From the NCBI GenBank assembly GCA_017414145.1, contig JAFPQL010000188.1:1-21667 (forward strand): a DNA stretch of 21,667 nucleotides, written 5' to 3'. Under the pieces are notes generated by a model. That model saw nothing but the letters and a program-made list of their open reading frames with translations. It ran no database searches and was not told the DNA's origin. The position numbers were made by a program, and so were the translations under genes. This document shows, piece by piece, positions 6,669-14,100 of this stretch (the first letter of the stretch is position 1; each line of letters opens with the position of its first letter). The stretch comes from Oscillospiraceae bacterium. Lineage in GTDB: Bacteria > Bacillota_A > Clostridia > Oscillospirales > Ruminococcaceae.

Positions 6669-7427
6669 TCATTCCGCCGGCGGTGCAAGCACGCCGGCCA
6701 GAACGCCTCTGGCATTGTCAAACTCATACGAGCAGGTGGACAGCAGCAGCAGATGCTGACCGAGCAGCGCCTCCGGATCCGTCTCCTCGGTGTAGAGCGC
6801 TTCGGAGAGCAGCATCTCCAGATACGCTCTTTTCTCATCCTCCGTCAGAAAGACGGCATGGTAGACCGGCGCATTCTGCTTCACATTGAGATACGCGAAA
6901 AACCGGACGGTCCGCACCGTATCGCCGATGATGAGCCGGCCGGTGCGGTGCGACGCGAGAAACTGCGGATTCCGATAGTCACAGATCTGCGTAAACATCC
7001 GTTTTTTCGTCGAGTGATGCCCGTAAACAATCGAGGTAAAGCCGGAAAAATCCGGCAGACAGCGGCAGTCCAGAAACGGCGCGCCGAGTCGGTTTTCCGT
7101 ACCGTCCGGCGCATGATTCAGATAGAACGCATTGTCCTCCGCCTGCATGACGGGGTAGTCAATCTGCGTGTCCGGAATCTGAATCCATGCGGCCAGACCG
7201 TCACAGTCAGACCGTGCCTCTGCGAGCAGATCACCGTCCGCCGCCTGCCCGTTTTCCTGCGGCAGCACCGGACGGATTCCCTCCAGCAGCGCATTGAGGC
7301 GCGCTTCGTCCTCCTGCATGGCCTGCTCCGGCAGATAAACTTCTCTCCGGTAGCGTATTCCAGCATAGATTCCGGCCGCTCCGACGGCGGCAAGCAGAAA
7401 TGCGGTCAGCAGACGCTTCGGCTTCAT
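6669..7427 (-). CDS. srtB: Class B sortase
   Basis: A membrane-anchored transpeptidase of 252 residues. It would cleave a sorting motif between Thr and Gly and attach the protein to the cell wall or to another subunit. An N-terminal signal anchor (about 5-24) precedes a class B catalytic domain. That domain shows the family blocks LAAWIQIPDTQIDYPVMQ, FYLNH, GAPFLD, the catalytic His in VYGHH (137/138), the nucleophile Cys232 in LLSTCSYEF and the essential Arg240 in NARGVL. It is the last gene of the fibre operon. Its ATG overlaps the stop of the PPKTG protein by 4 nt (ATGA), so the two are translationally coupled and are very probably enzyme and substrate. Clostridial SrtB, as studied in C. 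difficile, recognises (S/P)PXTG motifs, which fits. Confidence is high for family and substrate, lower for whether it also polymerises. Confidence 0.95.
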   Translation of the reverse strand: MKPKRLLTAFLLAAVGAAGIYAGIRYRREVYLPEQAMQEDEARLNALLEGIRPVLPQENGQAADGDLLAEARSDCDGLAAWIQIPDTQIDYPVMQAEDNAFYLNHAPDGTENRLGAPFLDCRCLPDFSGFTSIVYGHHSTKKRMFTQICDYRNPQFLASHRTGRLIIGDTVRTVRFFAYLNVKQNAPVYHAVFLTEDEKRAYLEMLLSEALYTEETDPEALLGQHLLLLSTCSYEFDNARGVLAGVLAPPAE

Positions 7428-8170
7428 TTTGTCCGCCTTTCCTTCCGCCGCTTGTGCAGCAGCAGAAGCGCCGCAGCCAGCAGAAACGCCGCAGAGCCCG
7501 CCAGACAGATCAGCCAGAAGGTGCCGTCCGCGGTCAGCAGACCCGTCTTCGGCGGCACATAATCCTCATCGACCGCGGCGTAGAAGATCCACTTGTAGGT
7601 GATCTCGCCCTCGATGTGCCGGTCGCCGTCGCGGTCCCGCAGAATGACCATGCCGCTGCGGTCGATCAGTCTGGCACCCTCGTCAATGCGGACATCGCCG
7701 TTCAATCCGGTCCATGTCACGCTGCACGAGAGCGTGTCCGAGTCGCCCGGCCGGTAATAGCCGAGATCCATCGGCGTCTGCGTCAGGTCAAGATTGCCGA
7801 TGCCGTTGACATTGCCGCGGAAGACCTCCGCGCCGCCCAGCGACATCGTGCAGAGCACCTCCGCTTCGAGGTCGATCTCGCCGGATTTCTCCAGCGGCTC
7901 GACATAGAAGTAGATGTGATACGCCTTGTCCGTCCGCAGATTCGTGATCTGCACATTTTTCGTATAGGTTTCGCCGTAGGTCATGCCCTCGACATGAAAG
8001 AAGTATTCTCCCTTTGCATTCGGGCTGACACCTTCGGAATCCAGCACCGAGAGCCGCTCCGGCAGCCCGGCGACGGTTCCGTCCGGCAGCATCAACTCAG
8101 CGGATGCCGCCGGAGGTGTCAGCAGGAGAAATGCACTTCCGGCTGCCGCCAGCGCAGTTTTCAGATGCAA
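7424..8170 (-). CDS. PPKTG cell-wall-anchored protein with TasA/BsaA-like strand motif, probable fibre base
   Basis: A 248-residue secreted protein. It has a classical signal peptide (residues 1-24, ending AASA) and a C-terminal sorting signal: PPKTG at 206-210, a hydrophobic helix (about 218-238) and a basic tail (KRRKERRTK). The block KNVQITNLRTDKAYHIYFYV (71-90) resembles the KDVQIANTG and KEVSAVNTG blocks of the two BsaA-like proteins of the same operon, so it may share their fold. It lies between the large BsaA subunit and the sortase. The simplest reading is that it is the base or cap that SrtB joins to peptidoglycan. The start codon is TTG, with AAAGGGGAG 9 nt upstream; no in-frame ATG fits. 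A weak start suits a minor subunit. The function is inferred. Confidence 0.85.
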   Translation of the reverse strand: MHLKTALAAAGSAFLLLTPPAASAELMLPDGTVAGLPERLSVLDSEGVSPNAKGEYFFHVEGMTYGETYTKNVQITNLRTDKAYHIYFYVEPLEKSGEIDLEAEVLCTMSLGGAEVFRGNVNGIGNLDLTQTPMDLGYYRPGDSDTLSCSVTWTGLNGDVRIDEGARLIDRSGMVILRDRDGDRHIEGEITYKWIFYAAVDEDYVPPKTGLLTADGTFWLICLAGSAAFLLAAALLLLHKRRKERRTK

Positions 8171-8192
8171 CGCACATTTCTCCCCTTTCCGT

Positions 8193-8206
8193 TGACAGTG
8201 CTGTCA
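8193..8206 (-). other. Small hairpin between the major BsaA-like gene and the PPKTG gene
   Basis: The perfect inverted repeat TGACAG/CTGTCA (8193-8198, 8201-8206) lies in the only real gap (41 nt) inside the operon downstream of the adhesin. There is no T-run. It could protect the 3' end of the upstream message or mark a processing site and so bias subunit ratios. Confidence 0.4.
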
Positions 8207-8211
8207 GATTC

Positions 8212-9381
8212 TTACGAGATGCTCCAGGTGACCTTGCCGTTCGTGTCGCTGATGGCAGTGCCCTGCTTGCCGTTGACGGTGCTGCCGTCCAGCCACGAGG
8301 ATGCCGTCTCAGCGGTGTAATTCTTCGCTTCATCCAGCGATGCCTGGATGCTGTCAAGCACCACATCAAGGTCATAGTCGAGCTTGATGTACGCGCTTTC
8401 CTTCGTCTCGGCGCCGAGCGTCACGCTGCTGATGAGCGGGCTCTTGGTCTCAGTGCCTGCCGGCAGGACATAGTTGTAATAGAACTTCTCGTCGCTTGCG
8501 CTGTAGCTGAAGTTCGTCTGTGCATCCTCGTCAAACGCGACATAGACAACGATGTCGTCATCTGCGGAAGCGGTGTCCTGACCCGCATAGGTGATGCGGA
8601 TGCCCTTTGCCTCTGCAAAGCTGTCGGTCGTGTCACCGTCCGCTGCAAGCGCCTTGACAAAGCTCCATGTGACCGAGCTGTCCTTGCCGTAGGTGTAGAC
8701 ATACTTGTCGCCGACGGTCGGAATCGTGACCTTGCTCAGATCGACCGCGTCGATTTCGTCGCTGTCTTCCTTCAGCGTGACGGCGCCCTCACCGGTCTCG
8801 ACCTTATAGTACTTGCCGCCCTTGACATAGTAGCCGGCGTACTCGTAATCAACGGCTGTCAGCTGGTTGTCCGCGCCGACCTCCTTCTTGATCTCTCTGC
8901 GGAAGAGATAGAGCCCGTCCTCGGTAAAGGGCGTGCCGCCTGCTTCCACAGCGGTCTCCGCGACCTTGTTCTTGTTGTAGATGAGCCAGCCGCCTGCCTG
9001 TGCGGACTTTGCGGCAGCCTCGGTAATTTCGTCGGCGTTCTTCAGGTCAGCCGTTGCAGCGTCCGCGACAGCAATCGGTGTGCCCTTGCCGGTGACGGTG
9101 AAGCTGTGCCCGAAGCCGAGCTTTGCCAGCGAATCAATGTTGCCGGTGTTGACGGCGCTCACTTCCTTGCTGATCTCCTGACCGGGCGTCCAGTCCTGCG
9201 GAGGCGTGAAGTTTTCCGTGATGGTCACATCATAGTCCGCTTCGGCGGTCAGGCGGTTCGTCACCTGATCCTGCGATGTAAACCACGCGAAGGTCGCGCC
9301 GGCAACCGTGACAGCAGCAATGCTCAGCGAAGCAATCAGCACACGCTTCTCATTCTTCTTGCTGTTCTTGATGTTCTTCAT
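8212..9381 (-). CDS. BsaA/TasA-like SipW-dependent fibre subunit (large)
   Basis: An exported matrix protein of 389 residues, probably the main fibre subunit. It has the distinctive SipW-type signal: a basic N-terminus, a short hydrophobic core and then GATFAWFTSQDQVTNRLTA (residues 28-46). This is the pattern of B. subtilis TasA, Bacillus camelysin and C. perfringens BsaA. After it comes ENFTPPQDW and the strand KEVSAVNTGNIDS (72-84), shared with its operon partners. The C-terminal block LDVVLDSIQA with ETASSW matches the end of the small subunit. The middle (about 100-300), rich in Asp, Thr and Lys, is an insertion relative to the 197-residue paralog. AAAGGAG lies 8 nt before the ATG. The first 32 nt overlap the end of the upstream sipW gene in another frame. 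Confidence 0.88.
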   Translation of the reverse strand: MKNIKNSKKNEKRVLIASLSIAAVTVAGATFAWFTSQDQVTNRLTAEADYDVTITENFTPPQDWTPGQEISKEVSAVNTGNIDSLAKLGFGHSFTVTGKGTPIAVADAATADLKNADEITEAAAKSAQAGGWLIYNKNKVAETAVEAGGTPFTEDGLYLFRREIKKEVGADNQLTAVDYEYAGYYVKGGKYYKVETGEGAVTLKEDSDEIDAVDLSKVTIPTVGDKYVYTYGKDSSVTWSFVKALAADGDTTDSFAEAKGIRITYAGQDTASADDDIVVYVAFDEDAQTNFSYSASDEKFYYNYVLPAGTETKSPLISSVTLGAETKESAYIKLDYDLDVVLDSIQASLDEAKNYTAETASSWLDGSTVNGKQGTAISDTNGKVTWSIS

Positions 9382-10042
9382 AGGTCATACTCCTTTTCTG
9401 GTCTTGGGTGGCGGATTCTTCTGACGGGGATGCGGCGGCAGCGGAATCATCTGCCCCCTCATCCGGGGAATCGGGTTTATCCTCCTGCTGCGGCGCAAAA
9501 TACTGCTTCATCAGATGCAGCGAGAGCCACAGCATCACAGCCAGCGGCAGGATAAAATACCACCGCAGCTGCACGAACCGTACAACATATCCCAGCTTCG
9601 GGATTTTCATCGTCACCTTGCCGATGACGCGCTGTTCATCCACACGGAAGGAATCCTCCGTGTCGTTCGCGTCACCCTTTGTCTTAAAGCAGGTGACGCC
9701 GGTGTTCTGATAATCGGGCAGCTTCTGCGTGACTCTGTGAGTCAGGTACGCATTGCTGTCGCTGGACGGGTTGAAGGTGATGACATCGCCGACTGCAATC
9801 TGATCGGCGGAAACCAGCTTGACCAGCACCATATCTCCGACGCAGTAAGCCGGTGTCATCGAAGGCGTAATCACCGTATAATACCGGTATCCGAACAGGG
9901 ATTTATTCGGCGTCTTGCTGGATGCAAACAGAACTGCTGCGATGATGACCGCCGCGCTGAACAGATACACAATGATCTTCCGGATGATGACGAAGGCGAG
10001 ATATCCTCGCTTGCCCGGCGGTGCTTTGTTTTCCTGATTCAT
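9350..10042 (-). CDS. sipW: SipW-type signal peptidase I (second copy)
   Basis: A membrane protease of 230 residues belonging to the ER/archaeal-like branch of signal peptidase I, with a Ser/His dyad in place of Ser/Lys. Motifs are ITPSM with the nucleophile Ser61, GDVITF, the base in LTHRV (His102) and the conserved acid block KTKGDANDTED (Asp124). Helices lie at about 18-40 and 162-178. SipW enzymes process TasA/BsaA-like precursors, and two such substrates are encoded in this operon. After the last helix is a long acidic Ala/Ser/Glu-rich cytosolic tail (about 183-230), which is unusual. The same DNA carries the ribosome binding site and start of the next gene. I start at 10042, where ATGA overlaps the stop of the first copy by 4 nt; the longer frame upstream is antisense-like and lacks a binding site. 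Confidence 0.92.
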   Translation of the reverse strand: MNQENKAPPGKRGYLAFVIIRKIIVYLFSAAVIIAAVLFASSKTPNKSLFGYRYYTVITPSMTPAYCVGDMVLVKLVSADQIAVGDVITFNPSSDSNAYLTHRVTQKLPDYQNTGVTCFKTKGDANDTEDSFRVDEQRVIGKVTMKIPKLGYVVRFVQLRWYFILPLAVMLWLSLHLMKQYFAPQQEDKPDSPDEGADDSAAAASPSEESATQDQKRSMTYEEHQEQQEE

Positions 10043-10557
10043 AGGTTCATCCTCTCTTGTTCGGATTGTTCCGGCTTTCGGCGGTCCAGGCGGTGATCCG
10101 CCAGAATCAGCAGCAGAATGCCGCCTGCGAAGAGCAGCAGACCGGTTCTGCTCCGGAGAAACCGGATCGGGCGGCCGAGCCGCGGCACGGCGAGCACGCA
10201 TTTTCCGAGGTAACTGCCGGCGGTCACGGCATCCTCGTCCTCGGTGTTGTTCGCGTCGCCCTTTGTCCGGACGGCCCCTGCTTCGAGCCGGACCGCCCTG
10301 TGCGTGACAATCGCGCCGGAGGAATCGCGGAAGGTGATGATGTCACCGGCGCGAATCTCCGGAAAGGGAATGCGGCTCCGGACGAGGCAGACGCTTCCGA
10401 CCGGAATTTCCGGCTCCATGGAGCCTGTCAGCACCACATAGGGGCGGATCCCGCAGCACAGCAGCACCAGTATGGCGGCTGCCGCCGTGACGATACAGGC
10501 GATGACGCCGTTGATGATGAGATGCAGCACGCGCCGCAGCCGTTCACTTCCAGGCAT
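10039..10557 (-). CDS. sipW: SipW-type signal peptidase I (first copy)
   Basis: A 172-residue Ser/His signal peptidase, diverged from its downstream neighbour. Motifs are VVLTGSMEPEIPVG with Ser46, GDIITF, VTHRAV with His86 and RTKGDANNTED with Asp101. Transmembrane helices lie at about 13-35 and 139-154. I chose the ATG at 10557, two codons after an ATG at 10563, because AGGA lies at normal spacing only for the later one. The gene overlaps the end of the small BsaA-like gene by 14 nt and the next sipW by 4 nt, so all three are translationally coupled. One of the two peptidases may be dedicated to the small subunit just upstream and the other to the large subunit just downstream; this pairing is inferred from gene order alone. 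Confidence 0.9.
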   Translation of the reverse strand: MPGSERLRRVLHLIINGVIACIVTAAAAILVLLCCGIRPYVVLTGSMEPEIPVGSVCLVRSRIPFPEIRAGDIITFRDSSGAIVTHRAVRLEAGAVRTKGDANNTEDEDAVTAGSYLGKCVLAVPRLGRPIRFLRSRTGLLLFAGGILLLILADHRLDRRKPEQSEQERMNL

Positions 10558-11137
10558 CTTCATAGTCCTGTCTGCTGCCGGACTCGTCATCTGCCGGCAC
10601 CGCTTCAGAGTATACATAGATGTCATAGCCGTCTGTCGCGCCCGTCCAGTCCGCCGGAAAAACGGTCTTGACCCAGCGGATCAGGCTTTCCGTCGTATCG
10701 CCCGGCGCAACTGCCTCTGTGTAGTAGTAGAAGCCGTCTGCCGCACGGTATTCCCATCCCGCGGGCAATGCCGATTCCGGAAAGGCCGCTGCCGGAATGT
10801 ACGCGCTCTGATTGTCCTTGTCGCTGTCATTGGAGACATAGGAAATATCCCGGATCTCCGAGGATGAAAACTCCAGCCGCACACGGATATAGCTGTCCGC
10901 AGTCCCGGTGTTTGCGATCTGCACATCCTTGCGGAAGGGCTCGCCGTCGGGGTCATCCGGCGGGTCGAACTGCTCCCGCACCTCGATGCTGACCTTTTTT
11001 TGTTCATCGGGGCTCTGCTTCCGGCTGAACCGGTTTGTGATGAAATCGGAATTCGTGAAATACGCAAGCGTGAATGCCGTCACTGCGATCAGTGCTGCGG
11101 AAGCGATCAGCACGATGTCCTTTTTTCTGAGCTTCAT
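10544..11137 (-). CDS. BsaA/TasA-like SipW-dependent fibre subunit (small)
   Basis: A 197-residue exported protein. The SipW-type signal is clear: KLRKKD, a hydrophobic core, then TLAYFTNSDFITNRF (residues 23-37). The mature part repeats the layout of the large subunit: REQFDPPDD, KDVQIANTGTADSYIRVRLE (70-89) and a C-terminal YDIYVYSEAVPAD followed by an acidic end and AWK. These are features of the TasA/camelysin/BsaA beta-sandwich family, whose members form fibres by strand exchange. It sits 9 nt after the giant adhesin and just before the first sipW. Likely roles are a minor subunit, a fibre initiator (compare TapA in B. subtilis) or the adaptor that joins the adhesin to the fibre. GAGGTGA lies 5 nt before the ATG. 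Confidence 0.87.
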   Translation of the reverse strand: MKLRKKDIVLIASAALIAVTAFTLAYFTNSDFITNRFSRKQSPDEQKKVSIEVREQFDPPDDPDGEPFRKDVQIANTGTADSYIRVRLEFSSSEIRDISYVSNDSDKDNQSAYIPAAAFPESALPAGWEYRAADGFYYYTEAVAPGDTTESLIRWVKTVFPADWTGATDGYDIYVYSEAVPADDESGSRQDYEDAWK

Positions 11138-11146
11138 GCTGTCACC

Positions 11147-14100
11147 TCACTCCCCGCTTCCGCCGGCATACCGGATGCGGTTTTCCGCATAGGCGGTATA
11201 GCCGCTGCCGCTGTCCGGCTGCATTTCATTGCGGAAGGACACCGTCACGGGCTCCGGCGAGCGCATTGTCACGGAGGCGGCCGACGGGCTGCCGATCACG
11301 GCGCTGTCATCGCCTGAGACAGTCACACCGGCCGGTGTATACCACCGTGTACCGAGCTCCTCAACCAGATAAGTGCCGACCGGGAGCCCGCTGATCTGCA
11401 CTTCCTTGTCCGGCGCGGTATCCGAGGCGTCAAAGGAGATCATCCGGATGAATTCCGGACCGTCGGAAACGGTGTTTCCGTCACCGTCCTTGCGCTGCAC
11501 GGCGCGGAACAGGAAGGCGGGATAGCCCTTCGTCGCGTCGATGCCGTCGATTGTCTTGCGGATGATGAGATTTGCGGTCACGGGGCTGTTCGGCAGGCTG
11601 ACAGTCGTGCTGCCGTCCGCCTCCGACGCCCATTCGCCGAGGCGGTCCGCCCCGCGCTGATAGGTTCCGGTTTCGCTGTCATATTCCACGGTGTAAAGCT
11701 GATCGACCGCGTTGTCCGCGAGCCGGATGTGCATGACCACATCATAGCCGGGCATCGCGTAGCCGCTCGGCGGCGTGACTTCTTCAATCATATAGTAGCC
11801 GCTGGTCAGCGCACGGTGGCAGAAGATGCCGTTTTCATCGGAAATCAGCGCGTCGGCATCGGCCAGCGCAAACCTTCTGCCCTCCGAAACATCGTATCGC
11901 CAGAGCCGGAACACGGCGCCTCTGAGCGGATTGCCCGCGGCGTCCGTTTTCCGGAGATTGAGTCTGCCGGGGCGGTTTTTCACCGTCAGCACGCCGCCGC
12001 TTTCATTTGCGGCAAAGACGATGTCGTCCGCGTCGCCTGCATACTGCACATGAATCTGTCCGTCGGCATCCACATTGACCGTGATGCTTTCCGTCAGCGG
12101 GTGGAAGCCGTCCGGTGCGGAGAGCTCCGTCAGCCGGTAGCTGTGCTCCGCGGTAAAATACGCATTGGTGACCAGTCCGCCGGCATCGGAGGTAAAGCTG
12201 CCCAGCAGCACCTCGCCGCCGCCGGTGATATCCGTCAGCCGGAAGACCGCGCCGCTGAGCGGCGTCCCCTCTGCGGACTGCTTGACGATTTGCAGATGAT
12301 TTCTCGCGTTCGTGATCGTGTCGCGGCGGGTATTCATGCCCGTGCCGCCGATCTCGCCCTGCTCATAGCCGACCTGATACGCGAATTCATGCGTCTCCCC
12401 GTTTGTCGTGACGGCGCTGAGCGAGACGGTATCCCCTGCCGCGTACGGCGCACAGTCCGTGACGGCATCGGTGCTGCCGCCCCAGTCCGCCGGCTGAATG
12501 CTGTCCGGCCGCACCTCCATGGCGGAAAAGCGGTTCGCCTCCTCCGCGTCGCTGAAGTAATAGACCGAGGTGTTCGGGGAGACCAGCTCGCGGAAGGTAT
12601 CCGGCACATAGACCGGACCGTCCGGCGACTGCGCAAACAGCGCAATGTAGATCGGGTCATGTGCTTCGGTATAGTCGCGGTCGCCCCAGTCCTTGTCCAC
12701 CGTGATGCCGAAGCCCTTCTGGTTGACGACATTCATATGCGCGTTCGTGTTCTCGCGGATGATGCCGTAATTGATATCCTTCCCCGCAATCAGATGATAG
12801 GTGCCGCCGTCGCGTTCGTAGCGCAGCAGCTCATATCCGGCGGGGATCTTGTCATCCTGCTCCTCGATCATGAATTCCGTTGTCGGGAGCAGATTCTCGA
12901 TCACAACGGACAGCCCGTCCGGAATGCCGGCAATGGAGCCGTTGTTTCCGGAGACACCGCAGACCGTCTTTTCCTTTCCGTACTTTGAAAGCTTTCCGTT
13001 GACATAGGTGTAGTAGAAGCCGTCCGCGTCCGTGACATAGTATTCGCCCTTGCGGTACGGCACCGGCTCCCCTTCCTCATCGAGGAAATACACCTGAAAT
13101 TCAAATCCGGTTCTGTCGTTGTCCACATCGGTTTCCGAGCCGCTGACCAGCGTGACCAGCCGCTTTGTGACAATCAGCTTCTTGAGGTAGTCCGGGTCGA
13201 TGTGGTTCTCATAGATCACGCGCTTGCGGCCGAGAACGGTATCCGCCTCCGACGCGACCTCGGCATAAGCCTTTTCGCCGGTGGTGTGAAAATCGCTGTC
13301 ATAGGCGCGCTCGCCGTTGATATTGACATAGTCATATTCCTGATTCAGCACGCCGATCTCTTTGAAATAATATTCCGTCTCCCGCCCCGGCATCGTGAAT
13401 TCCGCCTTTTCGCCGGAACGGAGATAAAACACATTCTGATATTCCGTGCCGTTGATGACCGCCTCCGCATCATAGGGAACGAGCCCGTTCTGCTTTTCAT
13501 AATGCGCCTTCGATGCCTCGTCGGCAGGATTTTCGTACAGCGTGAATTCCGTGCTGCCGGCCATTCTGTAGTAGAGCTGATAGGCGTATCTGGTGTTGGA
13601 GTAGTCAGTCGTCTGCGTGCCGGTGAGCTTCTTTTCGAGGAAGATGCTCCGCTCCGGAACCGTTGCGAGGTTAAAGCGCAGCTTCAGGTTGGATGCACCC
13701 GCGCCGCGTTCCATATAGTAGATCTTCATGCTGTGAGAGCTGTAGTCCTTGAAAATGCCCTCATCGCTCTCAAAGCTGCCGTCATTCTTGAAATACGAGG
13801 CCACCAGACTTTCATCCCACGGTGTGCCGTCCGGAAAGACGCCCGCTGCACGGAAGCAGTCCACAAGCTTCACCCGGTTATAGCCGCCGTCGTTATGTCC
13901 CTTATAGGTCAGGACCTCGCCGGTGCTGAAATCGATTTTTCCGTTCAGTGCATTGTGAATACCGCCCAGGTCGAGCACCAGCACATCGTCCACAAAAAGC
14001 CAGAAGTCATCGTCACCGGTGAACTCGAAGATCAGCGGATTGCCGTTTTCATCGCAGCCGTTCTCCGGAATCATGAACTGGGCGTCGATGGACATTCCGA

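Noticed and set aside
8104..9555. 483-codon plus-strand open frame
   Set aside because: Antisense to the PPKTG, BsaA-like and SipW genes, with no recognisable protein pattern.
10043..10201. N-terminal extension of the second SipW
   Set aside because: The extra 53 codons are the out-of-frame reading of the first sipW, Pro/Arg-rich and without a binding site.
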